DNA of 64,000 nucleotides from RDYJ01 sp034931405 (GTDB lineage: Bacteria; Cyanobacteriota; Cyanobacteriia; Cyanobacteriales; Nostocaceae): the NCBI RefSeq assembly GCF_034931405.1, contig NZ_JAYGHA010000009.1, positions 62,001-126,000 of the forward strand, given 5' to 3'. A program made the translations under genes and the position numbers. Each line of letters opens with the position of its first letter. Within the stretch, counting starts at the first letter, position 1. Shown here piece after piece: positions 1 through 8,406 of this stretch. Under the pieces are notes generated by a model. It did not search any database and had not been told where the DNA came from. It worked only from the letters and a program-made list of their open reading frames with translations.

Positions 1-112
1 CGATCGCAATTAAAATTAACTCAGGCCGCAGTGTCCAGTCCCTAGTCCCAATTCCCAAGATTAGGAACAGACTCAGAAATAGAATTTGATAGTCTCGAAT
101 ATCTTTAAACAT
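1..112 (-). CDS. N-terminal fragment of a membrane protein (possibly RnfD/UnbU-like)
   Basis: An open frame on the minus strand starts at an ATG at 112 and runs off the left edge of the window, giving 37 codons that begin MFKDIRDYQILFLSLFLIL. The first residues are polar and are followed by a hydrophobic stretch consistent with a membrane segment, then GIGTRDWTLRPELIL. From memory this start resembles cyanobacterial proteins annotated as RnfD-like or enediyne/UnbU-like membrane proteins, but too little is present to be firm. A TATAGT box and an 8-bp inverted repeat lie just upstream. Confidence 0.5.
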   Translation of the reverse strand, partial: MFKDIRDYQILFLSLFLILGIGTRDWTLRPELILIAI

Positions 113-176
113 TACCCCTTCAGGGTTTATCCCTAATTTTTCATTAATCTATACTATAGTAAGGGTAAATAATATT

Positions 177-199
177 CTTGTTACCAAAATTGTAACAAG
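177..199. promoter_or_regulatory. Inverted repeat CTTGTTAC-N7-GTAACAAG upstream of the left-edge gene
   Basis: A perfect 8-bp inverted repeat with a 7-base spacer lies 65-87 bases upstream of the minus-strand start at 112. On the minus strand a TATAGT box (153-158) lies between it and the start, so the palindrome falls around or upstream of where a -35 element would be. This is the geometry of an operator or activator site. It could instead be the terminator of the small minus-strand gene at 329-535, but no T-tract follows. No protein is assigned. Confidence 0.35.
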
Positions 200-328
200 T
201 GCTAATTTTAGTATTTATGCTCTACATATTGTGAACAACCTTAAAGAAATCAAGAAATGGATGATCGCACTAGACATTTGTCTAAATGGGAGAATTTAAT
301 GTCTCTAAAATATCCAGAATTTTCAATT

Positions 329-535
329 TTAAAGAAACTCTTGTAAAAATTCAAAGGGATTATCTTCCCAGCATGGTTCGGGTACTAACCACACCAGTTT
401 GCTTTTAATTTCCGCTTCAATTTCCTCACTGTCGTCTCTGTCAAATAGTGAAGTCAAAGCTTCCCAGTCTCGTTGTTTGAGGGTGCTATATGAGGAGATA
501 TTTACCTGTAGATTATCGGAGTAATGCACAAGCAC
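329..535 (-). CDS. Small hypothetical protein (68 aa)
   Basis: This is a short acidic protein rich in Asp, Glu and Trp (for example DRDDSEEIEAEIKSKLVW, ending NPFEFLQEFL). It has no signal peptide or membrane segment. I do not recognise the family. The start is a GTG, with an alternative GTG two codons in, and no clear ribosome binding site. Composition looks protein-like rather than random, and the frame is flanked by spacers with no competing gene. Coding status is plausible only. Confidence 0.4.
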   Translation of the reverse strand: MLVHYSDNLQVNISSYSTLKQRDWEALTSLFDRDDSEEIEAEIKSKLVWLVPEPCWEDNPFEFLQEFL

Positions 536-758
536 GTCTTTTGTTGATTTTTACAATAAGTGGGCAGATTGGATGACAAACAAGTATATCTTAGATTAAA
601 TACTGTGATTTAAAAGTGACTTAGATCATAATCTTCTTGAAAAATTTACATAATTGCTCCAAAACCAAACTAAATAGTTGAAGACTTCATTAAACCTGCT
701 TGGAAATTAGTAATTTTTAGTCAATTTTTCTAGGATTTAGATTTTATAATTGTTTTAT

Positions 759-1433
759 CTAATACCGTCGATACTGAGAATCTACTAATTTCACACCAAA
801 TACTTCAGAAAAACACTGAGCTATTTGATCACGTATTTCTAAACATTTGATACCAGGAATCCATTCGGCTAAACTGCCTACAGCTTTATCAGTGATACCA
901 CAAGGTACAATGCGCTCAAATCCTGTCATATCAGGACAAACATTCAAGGAAAAACCGTGCATAGTTACCCAACGACTAACTTTGATGCCGATAGCTGCAA
1001 CTTTGCGTCCTTCCAACCACACACCAGTAAAACCGGATATACGCTCTCCTTGTAAATCATACTTTGCTAAAACGCGAATTATCACTTCCTCAAGTTGGCG
1101 CAAGTACCAATGCAAATCTTGACGATAACGATGCAGATTTAAAATAGGATACCCCACCAGTTGCCCAGGACAGTGGTAAGTGACTTCGCCACCTCTTTCA
1201 ACTCGATACAGATGATACTCACTTTTGTCAAGGTCAAATTTGAGAAATTCCGGGTTTGCACCTTGTCCCAAAGTGTAGACAGGGGGATGTTCTAGTAAGA
1301 TGAGTACGTCTTCTAGATTAGGGTTGTTGATGCGTTCCGTGAGTAGCGATCGCTGCCATTGAAGAGCATCTAAATAGGGCATCAGTCCTTGATTATATAA
1401 AAGACAACTATGTGGTTTACTACTATAAATCAT
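759..1433 (-). CDS. lipB: Octanoyltransferase LipB
   Basis: LipB transfers octanoate from acyl carrier protein to the lipoyl domains of 2-oxoacid dehydrogenases and the glycine cleavage H protein, the first step of lipoate synthesis in the cytoplasm. The family signature RGGEVTYHCPGQLVGYP is present around residues 80-96. The conserved lysine of GRKVAAIGIK (about K144) and the catalytic cysteine of IVPCGI (about C178) are both visible, with TMHGFSLN between them. The 224-residue length is normal. The open frame extends four codons to a TTG at 1445, but the ATG at 1433 fits the family better. It appears to be a single-gene unit. Confidence 0.96.
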   Translation of the reverse strand: MIYSSKPHSCLLYNQGLMPYLDALQWQRSLLTERINNPNLEDVLILLEHPPVYTLGQGANPEFLKFDLDKSEYHLYRVERGGEVTYHCPGQLVGYPILNLHRYRQDLHWYLRQLEEVIIRVLAKYDLQGERISGFTGVWLEGRKVAAIGIKVSRWVTMHGFSLNVCPDMTGFERIVPCGITDKAVGSLAEWIPGIKCLEIRDQIAQCFSEVFGVKLVDSQYRRY

Positions 1434-1445
1434 GCTAAAAATCAA

Positions 1446-2064
1446 TGGGATAAATGAGCAAATATTTTGCTAAAGAGCGAACATTGAGTCCCTAAATGTC
1501 AAGGTATGCAAAGGATTTTAAAGGAAAGTCAACAGAATAAACTTTATTCCCCACAAAGTGCTAATTTGAATGTATAACCTCAATGGTGTTAGGAGGAACT
1601 CCCTGCAATAAGCATCAAGCCAAAACAATAGGAGCAAAATGGCTGATGGCATTTTCCAGAAGTTGTTTACAGCTATAATATCAGGATAAAAACTTTTATT
1701 AAGGCTGGCATTATACAGAAACAGCGAGCCAACAGCAGAAGACCAAGAGCAAATACTTCTAGATTTGTCAAGCTTGCTCAAACTAAGAAAGCAGTTACAA
1801 AACAGCTAAAAGTTATTGATTGAGGGTTTTTCCTCCGAGATTCAGATAGTCTGGTAATCATTTGGATACCAGCACAGAGTTTAAAAAAGGTAAATCGAGG
1901 CTAGAGGTACTTATCATTAAGATGCAAAAACCTGACAGCATATACGACAGCCGTACATCAAAAGCAGTTAATAATTTGTATTGGCGGCAGTGATAGACCT
2001 TACCGCAATCTCTGTTCATACAAAACACATTCACATCAAATAAATATTGAGCGGGAGAGTTTAC
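1446..2064 (+). promoter_or_regulatory. Long untranslated leader/promoter region of the hibernation factor gene
   Basis: This 619-base gap lies between the divergent lipB and hibernation-factor genes and holds no convincing coding frame; the longest minus-strand frames here (1518-1781 and 1858-2226) have non-protein-like composition or overlap the next gene. In cyanobacteria the homologous gene lrtA is known for a long 5' leader that controls mRNA stability in light and dark. The spacer size here fits such a leader. The ribosome binding site GGGAGAG at 2053-2059 precedes the ATG at 2065. No promoter boxes could be fixed by eye. Confidence 0.4.
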
Positions 2065-2700
2065 ATGAAGCTTGTCATCCACGGCAAAAATATTGAAATT
2101 ACTGATGCAATTCGCGAATATGTGCATCAAAAAATTGAAAAAGCAGTTAATCACTTTCAGAACATCACTAACGAAGTGGATGTCCATTTGAGCGTAGCTC
2201 GCAATCCCCGAATTAGTACAAAGCAAGCGGCGGAAGTCACTATCTATGCGAATGGTAGCGTCATCCGTGCGGAGGAAAGCAGCGAGAATTTATATGCCAG
2301 TATTGACTTGGTGGCAGATAAAATAGCCCGTCAACTGCGTAAATATAAAGAAAGACGACAAGATCACAAAACCCAGCCTATACCAACTACTGAAGCGGTA
2401 ATTGCTGAACCAGTGGCAGATTTAATAGGCGATCGCACACCAGAACTACCAGGGGAAGTCGTCCGTACCAAATATTTTTCTATGCCCCCCATGACTCTGG
2501 CAGAAGCGCAAGAACAACTGCAACTCGTGGGACATGACTTTTATATGTTCCGCAATGCCGAAACAGGAGAGATAAACGTCATTTACGAACGTAACCATGG
2601 CGGTTTTGGGGTGATTCAACCCCGCAACGGTAACGGTCAAACTAACGGCAAAAACGGTAAAACAACTAACGTAGCTGTACCAGAAAAGTCTAAAGTCTAA
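2065..2700 (+). CDS. lrtA: Long-form ribosome hibernation promoting factor (LrtA/HPF)
   Basis: The product binds the small ribosomal subunit and, through its C-terminal domain, pairs ribosomes into inactive 100S dimers in darkness or stationary phase. The N-terminal RaiA-type domain covers about residues 1-100 (starting MKLVIHGKNIEITDAIREYV). After a linker, the C-terminal dimerisation domain follows (VVRTKYFSMPPMTLAEAQEQ ... INVIYERNHGGFGVIQPR). A TTG start 18 bases upstream is possible, but GGGAGAG at 2053-2059 points to the ATG at 2065. The tail NGNGQTNGKNGKTT is low complexity. In Synechococcus the homologue is the light-repressed transcript gene. Confidence 0.95.
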   Translation: MKLVIHGKNIEITDAIREYVHQKIEKAVNHFQNITNEVDVHLSVARNPRISTKQAAEVTIYANGSVIRAEESSENLYASIDLVADKIARQLRKYKERRQDHKTQPIPTTEAVIAEPVADLIGDRTPELPGEVVRTKYFSMPPMTLAEAQEQLQLVGHDFYMFRNAETGEINVIYERNHGGFGVIQPRNGNGQTNGKNGKTTNVAVPEKSKV

Positions 2701-2702
2701 TT

Positions 2703-2821
2703 TTAGGGGATTGGGGACTGGGGACTGGGAACTGGGAACTGGGAACTGGGGACTGGGAAGAATCATCAACTATTCCCTATTCCCTATTCCCTGTTCCCTG
2801 TTCCCTGTTCCCTGTTCCCTG
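2703..2821. repeat. Short tandem heptamer repeats (STRR), inverted pair
   Basis: Two runs of degenerate 7-base repeats abut. The first is GGGGACT/GGGAACT (about 2705-2758). The second is ATTCCCT/GTTCCCT (about 2770-2821) and touches the stop codon of the next gene. The two runs are roughly complementary and could fold into a long hairpin between the convergent lrtA and bcp genes. Such heptamer arrays are a known feature of filamentous cyanobacterial genomes. Confidence 0.85.
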
Positions 2822-3283
2822 TTACATTGCAGCTAACTGTTGCAATGTTTTTAAAGTTTCCTCAACATGACCTTTAAAGTTCAACATGGAATCAAACACA
2901 TATTGAACAATGCCGTTTTTATCAATTACATAAGTCACCCGGCCGGGGATAAAACCAAACGCTGTAGTTGCACCGTATAACTTCCGCACTTGATCACCTT
3001 TATCACTCAAAAGCGTAAAAGGTAAATTGTGCTTGGCTGCAAACTTCTGATGAGACTCGCTAGAATCACCACTTACGCCAATAACTTCAGCACCAGCAGC
3101 TTTAAACACTTCATATTGATCTCGAAAAGCGCAAGATTCCGCAGTACATCCAGGTGTGTCGTCCTTGGGATAAAAATAAAGGACTACAGATTTTTGACCA
3201 CGAAAATCTCTTAGGCTGACATTTACACCGTTTTGGGCGGGTAGGTTAAAATCAGGCGCTGTATCTCCAACTTTGATAGCCAT
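2822..3283 (-). CDS. bcp: Thioredoxin-dependent peroxiredoxin, Bcp/PrxQ type
   Basis: This enzyme reduces hydrogen peroxide and organic peroxides using thioredoxin. The 153-residue protein has the AhpC/TSA fold. The peroxidatic cysteine C46 lies in the TPGCTAESCAFRD motif and the resolving cysteine C51 follows five residues later, the spacing typical of the atypical 2-Cys PrxQ subgroup. FYPKDDTPGC and the downstream GRVTYVID segment are conserved in the family. It is convergent with lrtA, and the repeat run directly abuts its stop codon. Confidence 0.95.
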   Translation of the reverse strand: MAIKVGDTAPDFNLPAQNGVNVSLRDFRGQKSVVLYFYPKDDTPGCTAESCAFRDQYEVFKAAGAEVIGVSGDSSESHQKFAAKHNLPFTLLSDKGDQVRKLYGATTAFGFIPGRVTYVIDKNGIVQYVFDSMLNFKGHVEETLKTLQQLAAM

Positions 3284-3410
3284 ATTAAAAAATTAAAAAT
3301 TCAAACATTACTTAATAAAATTTTACCTTGTAACTTAGATTATCAATTTTTCTTGATAACGTGCATCAAGCGGGGTAGGGTAGATAGTCATAATATAAAC
3401 TATTCCGTTT

Positions 3411-4541
3411 ATGCGCCTGACTTCACTGGATGTATTTCGCGGTATCACCATTGCGGGAATGATTCTCGTTAATATGGTGGGAGTCGCAGATGATAAGTAT
3501 TCAATCTTAGACCATGCTGAATGGAACGGGTGTACACCCACAGATTTAGTATTTCCATTCTTTTTATTCATTGTTGGTGTAGCAATGACTTTCTCTTTAT
3601 CAAAATACACCGCAGACAATAAACCTGCCAAAGAGGTTTACTTACGTATTCTGCGCCGTGCTGCAATTCTCTTTATTTTAGGGTTGCTACTTAACGGCTT
3701 TTGGAATAAAGGTGTTTGGACTTTTGACTTGAGTAGTATTCGCTTGATGGGAGTGCTACAACGTATTAGCTTAAGTTACCTTTTTGCATCCTTGATAGTT
3801 TTAAAACTACCACGCAAAAGTCAATGGATATTAGCAGGGGTTTTACTTATTGGTTATTGGTTAACAATGATGTATATCCCAGTTCCCGAATATGGTGCGG
3901 GAGTGCTAACACCAGAAGGTAATTTTGGCGCATTTATTGACAGGTTAATTATTCCCAAACCACATTTATATAAAGGTGATGGATTTAATTTTCTGGGAGA
4001 TCCTGAAGGAATTTTCAGCACTATTCCGGCGATAGTTAGCGTCTTAGCTGGTTATTTTGCTGGGGAATGGATAAAAGATAAAAAACAAACTAATTCACAA
4101 ACAAGTATGGATTTAGTCTTATTTGGTTTGTGTTGTTTAGTAATTGGGATTATTTGGGATGTAGCATTTCCCATTAACAAAAAACTATGGACAAGTTCCT
4201 ATGTTTTATTTACAACTGGTTGGGCGTTAATGTTATTAGCAGCTTGTTATGAATTAATAGAAGTAAGGGTAATAAAACGCTGGAGTAAACCATTTGAGAT
4301 CATGGGATTAAATGCGATCGCTCTTTTTATTGCATCCGTCTTATTAATCAAAATCACAGCCAAAACCCAAATTGTTACAGGTGAAACCGCCATTAGTATC
4401 TACAATTGGATTTACCAAAATATCTTTGCATCTTGGGCGGGAAATTTCAACGGCTCATTTTTATTTGGGCTTGTTACCGTGTTATTTTGGTATGGTGTTG
4501 CTGTCTTAATGTATCGGAAACGCTGTTTTATTAAAGTTTAA
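3411..4541 (+). CDS. Heparan-glucosaminide N-acetyltransferase-like membrane protein
   Basis: This 376-residue membrane protein has about ten hydrophobic segments. The N-terminus MRLTSLDVFRGITIAGMI and the nearby NMVG...HAEWNGCTPTDLVFPFFLF match the DUF5009/HGSNAT-like family, whose eukaryotic member acetylates glucosamine across a membrane with the conserved histidine of that region. The bacterial substrate is unknown; a cell-envelope sugar is likely by inference. It stands alone on the plus strand, and its start overlaps no other signal. The C-terminus is followed directly by a repeat hidden under an N-run. Confidence 0.8.
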   Translation: MRLTSLDVFRGITIAGMILVNMVGVADDKYSILDHAEWNGCTPTDLVFPFFLFIVGVAMTFSLSKYTADNKPAKEVYLRILRRAAILFILGLLLNGFWNKGVWTFDLSSIRLMGVLQRISLSYLFASLIVLKLPRKSQWILAGVLLIGYWLTMMYIPVPEYGAGVLTPEGNFGAFIDRLIIPKPHLYKGDGFNFLGDPEGIFSTIPAIVSVLAGYFAGEWIKDKKQTNSQTSMDLVLFGLCCLVIGIIWDVAFPINKKLWTSSYVLFTTGWALMLLAACYELIEVRVIKRWSKPFEIMGLNAIALFIASVLLIKITAKTQIVTGETAISIYNWIYQNIFASWAGNFNGSFLFGLVTVLFWYGVAVLMYRKRCFIKV

Positions 4542-4587
4542 ATTAGGATCGCTATATAGCATTTCCTAATCATATCAGGTATATCAT

Positions 4588-4728
4588 ATAGGACTCATAT
4601 TTGAATTCTGAAAAAATCNNNNNNNNNNNNNNNNNNNNNNNNNNNNNNNNNNNNNNNNNNNNNNNNNNNNNNNNNNNNNNNNNNNNNNNNNNNNNNNNNN
4701 NNNNNNNNNNNNNNNNNNNATCCCTATA
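4588..4728. mobile_element. Unassembled family C repeat, copy 1 (N-run 4619-4719)
   Basis: An assembly gap of 101 Ns is flanked on the left by TATAGGACTCATATTTGAA (from 4588) and on the right by ATCCCTATA. The same flanks border the other two N-runs in the window. The ends are partly inverted (TATAGG ... CCTATA), as in a MITE with a TA or TATA target site. The gap probably hides a roughly 140-bp high-copy element the assembler could not resolve. Confidence 0.7.
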
Positions 4729-4730
4729 GT

Positions 4731-4754
4731 CCCCTCCTCGCAAGCGGGGAGGGG
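4731..4754. terminator. GC-rich hairpin between the membrane protein and RNase T2 genes
   Basis: CCCCTCC and GGAGGGG form a 7-bp perfect stem, extendable by CGC/GCG, between two convergent genes (ends at 4541 and 4801). It is followed by TTCTTG on the plus strand rather than a clean T-tract. It may act as a bidirectional terminator or be another dispersed hairpin repeat. Confidence 0.45.
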
Positions 4755-4800
4755 TTCTTGTACCTCATTCAACCGAGAAACGCTAGATAACTTCCAGGTA

Positions 4801-5475
4801 TTACCTAACATTTCTCACCAAAAAATTAGCCTGACCACAACTTTTTTGAGAACGTCTTAAAATCTCCTGACTACAAATACCTGCTTTACCATCTTTAGAA
4901 TAACAAAAGAAAACTTCTTGTAAAAATCTACCAGAATCAGAACAAAAAGGAGCAATCCCATTAGCAGTAAATTGTTTATTAGCACTGACAAAGGCAGTTT
5001 TAAAATCTTTAACTGTAGTGCGAAATGGTTGAACAGGACGATTATAAGCTGTGGGGATAACCAGAGAATATTTTAACTGCTTGCTTAATGTTAAATATTC
5101 GATAGGTTTTTGACCAGAACAAGTTCCATGTTTTTGCCATTCATGATTATAAAGTTTATCACTAGGAAATAAACCTCTAAACTTATCTTTAACTAAGGAA
5201 GGTAATTTCTCAGTTGTACAGTTAGCAGGATAACCTTTTTGATATTGTGGCCAAAGACCATGTAGAACAAAACCATATTTTCTTCCTGGACTGCACTGTT
5301 GGGGATCACGATTACCATTTCTCGCACAATGATCAGGAGACCAGGATAATGTTAAAACATAAAAATCAAATTTACCAGGAGTACCAGGTTTTTGGGCTAA
5401 TGCACTATTTGGTATAGCTAGGGTAGTTATCAACAAGGAAGATGCAACAACAAGGTTTTTTATTGGCATATTCAT
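4801..5475 (-). CDS. Secreted ribonuclease T2 family protein
   Basis: RNase T2 enzymes cleave single-stranded RNA through a 2',3'-cyclic intermediate and normally act in the periplasm or outside the cell. A signal peptide is clear (basic start, hydrophobic core, ...NSALAQ). Both catalytic segments are present: CAS1 as FVLHGLWPQ with H72, and CAS2 as HEWQKHGTC with H111, E112 and H116. Cysteines typical of disulfides are spread along the protein. The ATG at 5475 is preferred over the TTG at 5481. It could scavenge phosphate or nucleosides, by inference. Confidence 0.92.
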   Translation of the reverse strand: MNMPIKNLVVASSLLITTLAIPNSALAQKPGTPGKFDFYVLTLSWSPDHCARNGNRDPQQCSPGRKYGFVLHGLWPQYQKGYPANCTTEKLPSLVKDKFRGLFPSDKLYNHEWQKHGTCSGQKPIEYLTLSKQLKYSLVIPTAYNRPVQPFRTTVKDFKTAFVSANKQFTANGIAPFCSDSGRFLQEVFFCYSKDGKAGICSQEILRRSQKSCGQANFLVRNVR

Positions 5476-5601
5476 AATCAATTACTCTGATGATAAAAGT
5501 CTTTAAAATTACAATACCGTATTTAAGCAATAAAAAAAAGACCAACACACAGATCCCTTGACTCAATCCCTTGACAATGTAAACTACATTTACAGCAACT
5601 C

Positions 5602-5621
5602 AGGAGGTCATAAAATCATTG
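5602..5621 (+). promoter_or_regulatory. Strong ribosome binding site deciding a TTG start for dctQ
   Basis: AGGAGGT at 5602-5608, a full anti-Shine-Dalgarno match, lies 10 bases before a TTG at 5619. The downstream frame gives a complete DctQ N-terminus from that TTG, so it is taken as the start. Confidence 0.7.
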
Positions 5622-6173
5622 AACACATTATTAAAAATATCAGGTTTTATTGATACCTGCACTGAACGCATAGGCCGATTAACCAGTTGGTTAGTCTTGG
5701 TGATGGTAATACTGGGTGTATGGAATGTAGCAGGTAGATACATTGGACGGATTATTGGTAATAATCTCACTTCCAACGCCTATATTGAAGCCCAATGGTA
5801 TATTTTTGACCTAGTTTTTCTATTAGGTGCAGCTTACACCCTTAAACATAACGAACACGTGCGGGTGGATGTTTTTTATAGTAACTTATCAGGGAAAAAG
5901 AAAGCGATCGCTGACTTATTTGGGACAGTATTTTTCCTGATACCTTTCTGTATCATGGTGATTATTTTTTCCTGGGATACCATCATTGCCTCTTGGCAAA
6001 TTATGGAAACATCACCAGATCCTGGTGGTTTACCTCGTTACCCCATTAAAGCCATGATTATTGTCGCCTTTGTGCTGCTGATTTTTCAGGGCATTTCCGA
6101 GGCCATTAAAAATGTGGCCATACTGCAAAACAGAATAGCACCCCAGGAGGAAAATCATGACGCTGGACTATGA
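5619..6173 (+). CDS. dctQ: TRAP transporter small permease subunit (DctQ)
   Basis: DctQ is the four-helix membrane subunit that pairs with DctM in TRAP transporters, which use an ion gradient and a periplasmic binding protein to import organic acids. The 184-residue protein has four hydrophobic segments, the central acidic/Trp region EAQWYIFDLVFLLGAAYTL, and the KHNEHVRVDVFY motif typical of the family. It overlaps dctM by 17 bases, showing translational coupling. The start is TTG with a strong ribosome binding site. Confidence 0.93.
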   Translation: MNTLLKISGFIDTCTERIGRLTSWLVLVMVILGVWNVAGRYIGRIIGNNLTSNAYIEAQWYIFDLVFLLGAAYTLKHNEHVRVDVFYSNLSGKKKAIADLFGTVFFLIPFCIMVIIFSWDTIIASWQIMETSPDPGGLPRYPIKAMIIVAFVLLIFQGISEAIKNVAILQNRIAPQEENHDAGL

Positions 6174-7494
6174 ATGGCTTGGTCCATTTATGTTTGCAGG
6201 GGCTTTAGTGCTGCTATCGGTGGGGTATCCAGTCGCTTTTTCTCTCGGTGGAGTAGCGATTTTATTCGGCATTATCGGCATTGCTTTGGGTGTTTTTGAC
6301 CCGGTATTTCTCACAGCTATGCCACAGCGGATTTTTGGCATCATGGCCAATTATACCCTGTTAGCCATTCCTTACTTCATCTTCATGGGGTCAATGTTGG
6401 AAAAATCCGGCATTGCTGAAAGACTCTTAGAAACAATGGGGATTTTGTTGGGACGCTTGCGGGGTGGACTGGCTTTAGCTGTAATTTTGGTAGGTGCATT
6501 ACTGGCAGCAACTACAGGTGTAGTAGCCGCGACTGTGGTAGCAATGGGTTTGATTTCTCTGCCAATTATGCTGCGCTATGGTTACAACAAAGAATTAGCT
6601 ACTGGTGTAATTGCGGCTTCGGGAACATTGGGACAAATTATCCCCCCTAGTGTGGTATTGGTGGTTTTGGGCGATCAATTGGGTGTGTCTGTCGGTGATT
6701 TATTTATCGGTTCAGTCATTCCTGGCTTGATGATGGCGGGGTCTTTTGCTATTCATGTATTAATTGTGGCCTTTTTGAAGCCAGAGGTAGCCCCAGCCTT
6801 ACCAGCCGAAGTGAGGGAAATTGGTGGAAAAGCTTTGAGAAAGCGGGTAGTTCAGGTAATGTTACCGCCATTGATTTTGATATTGTTGGTATTGGGAAGT
6901 ATCTTTTTTGGGTTTGCGACACCCACAGAAGCCGGTGCGGTAGGATGTGCTGGTGCGATCGCCCTAGCTGCTGCTAACCGTCAACTAACTTTAGCATCTC
7001 TGCGTCAAGTTTGTGATAACACTTTAAGAATTACCAGCATGGTAATTTTTATCTTGTTGGGTTCTACAGCTTTCAGTTTAGTATTTCGGGGCTTAAATGG
7101 CGATCAATTCATGTTTGATGTCCTCTCTAATCTCCCCGGTGGTAAAGTCGGATTTTTAGCCCTGAGTATGACGGTAGTTTTCCTACTGGGCTTTTTCATA
7201 GATTTCTTTGAAATCGCCTTTATCATCGTGCCTTTATTTGTGCCAGTCGCCCAAACTTTAGGAATTGATTTAGTTTGGTATGGTGTAATATTAGGGGCAA
7301 ATTTACAAACTTCTTTCCTGACACCTCCCTTTGGTTTTGCCTTATTTTATCTGCGCGGTGTCGCACCTCCAGAAGTAACAACTGGTGATATTTATCGCGG
7401 AGTAATTCCGTTTATTTTGCTGCAATTGTTGGTGGTACTCTTAATTATTACCTTCCCAGGAATTGTCAGTTTTCTCCCTTCTTTGGGACGTTAA
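6157..7494 (+). CDS. dctM: TRAP transporter large permease subunit (DctM)
   Basis: DctM forms the transport channel of the TRAP system. The 445-residue protein is hydrophobic throughout, with about a dozen segments. Family motifs visible include LAIPYFIFMGSMLEKSG, ATTGVVAATVVAMG, GQIIPPSVVLVVLGDQLG and the C-terminal LTPPFGFALFYLRGVAP. Together with dctQ and the separately located dctP at 12798, it probably imports monocarboxylate 2-oxoacids or glutamate, functions reported for cyanobacterial TRAP systems. Here the binding-protein gene is 5.3 kb away on the other strand. Confidence 0.95.
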   Translation: MTLDYEWLGPFMFAGALVLLSVGYPVAFSLGGVAILFGIIGIALGVFDPVFLTAMPQRIFGIMANYTLLAIPYFIFMGSMLEKSGIAERLLETMGILLGRLRGGLALAVILVGALLAATTGVVAATVVAMGLISLPIMLRYGYNKELATGVIAASGTLGQIIPPSVVLVVLGDQLGVSVGDLFIGSVIPGLMMAGSFAIHVLIVAFLKPEVAPALPAEVREIGGKALRKRVVQVMLPPLILILLVLGSIFFGFATPTEAGAVGCAGAIALAAANRQLTLASLRQVCDNTLRITSMVIFILLGSTAFSLVFRGLNGDQFMFDVLSNLPGGKVGFLALSMTVVFLLGFFIDFFEIAFIIVPLFVPVAQTLGIDLVWYGVILGANLQTSFLTPPFGFALFYLRGVAPPEVTTGDIYRGVIPFILLQLLVVLLIITFPGIVSFLPSLGR

Positions 7495-7508
7495 GATCAT
7501 ATACCTCG

Positions 7509-7529
7509 TTCCCAGTCTCAGACTGGGAA
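7509..7529. repeat. Palindrome TTCCCAGTCTCAGACTGGGAA
   Basis: A near-perfect 21-base palindrome lies 15 bases after the dctM stop codon. It could form a terminator-like hairpin, but no T-tract follows. A CTGGGAAT/ATTCCCAG hairpin of related sequence lies at 8324-8341. Confidence 0.5.
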
Positions 7530-7537
7530 TGCCATCA

Positions 7538-7721
7538 AGAGGTTCTACCTCTAATTTAATATAAGGCAGAGCCTTGATCATTCATTCCCATACAGAGTAT
7601 AGGAATAAGAAAAACGAACCACAGAGGCACAGAGAACACAGAGAAAGAGGTTCTACCTCTACATTTAATATCAGGCAGATCCTTGATCTTTTATTCCCAT
7701 ACAAAGTATAGGAATAAGAAA
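7538..7721. repeat. 75-bp direct repeat pair in the TRAP/NACHT spacer
   Basis: Copies at about 7538-7612 and 7646-7721 share AGAGGTTCTACCTCT at the start and CCCATACA-AGTATAGGAATA at the end, with about nine differences in between. They are separated by a CACAGAGGCACAGAGAACACAGAG-type segment. No coding frame in them looks real. Their placement at the edge of the block that interrupts the TRAP locus suggests recombination or a dispersed element. Confidence 0.7.
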
Positions 7722-8293
7722 CGAAAAATTTGGTGAGGTTAATTGTTCTACTGTTATTTTCTGCAATTCCCATACAATAATTACTCATAATCATGATGAT
7801 GCAGAAACTGCGCCCCTCATCTGTATAGTATGGCAATTAAAGAAAGCCACTAGCGATTTGTTTTACCCACCTCGAAATAATGTGTTTATGTGTTGTTATT
7901 ATCTTTGTCTTCATTGTTGGAGGAGTTATATTTTATCTTTTTCATCACCCAAAATAAAACAGCATCAGAGAACCTTTCAATTGCCCAAGTGATTAAAGCT
8001 GTTAACAGAAGAGTAGAGATATCCATTAGAAATTACCGCTATTGTTTTTTTTGCTTGATTATTTATATAAAATCAAATAAAAAATAGAGAAAAAAGATCC
8101 AACAAATAGAATTTACTAGAATTTAATAGAAATCTTGCTCATCATGATTGATCATGTTATTTTGGGAATACAGCATTTCTAGATTTGATTTTTGATAGCT
8201 TGTCTGGTGTAGCCATACAAATTCTGTATACAAAAAGCCTTAATTGGTAAGGGTTTAGCATTGCTAAACCCCTACATATAAATAAAAATTCAT
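7722..8293. other. AT-rich spacer without a convincing gene
   Basis: This stretch upstream of the NACHT gene contains only short frames of poor composition (for example a 65-codon plus-strand frame at 7890 rich in Leu/Ile/Lys). No transposase remnant or tRNA is visible. It may carry the NACHT promoter, which I could not fix. Confidence 0.4.
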
Positions 8294-8341
8294 AGTCCGT
8301 TTTAACGGACTTTAGCTATTAGACTGGGAATTGATTCCCAG
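8294..8341. repeat. Tandem hairpins AGTCCGTT/AACGGACT and CTGGGAAT/ATTCCCAG
   Basis: Two perfect 8-bp stems with 2-base loops (8294-8311 and 8324-8341) stand side by side 65 bases before the NACHT start. This double hairpin looks like a REP-type dispersed repeat of filamentous cyanobacteria, and could also affect the NACHT transcript leader. Confidence 0.6.
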
Positions 8342-8406
8342 GCGTATTATGAAGCTAATTGAGAATACTAAAATCACCATAAATAATTAATCAACAAGCG
8401 TAATTT

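Noticed and set aside
1518..2226. Minus-strand frames at 1518-1781 and 1858-2226
   Set aside because: Composition is not protein-like, and the second overlaps the start of lrtA. Better read as leader and promoter sequence.
4584..4811. Frames running through the N-runs (also at 54651-54887 and 54755-55075)
   Set aside because: They exist only because unknown bases carry no stop codons.
7582..8087. Frames at 7582-7836 (-) and 7890-8087 (+)
   Set aside because: They cover dispersed repeats or AT-rich spacer, with low-complexity translation and no ribosome binding site.
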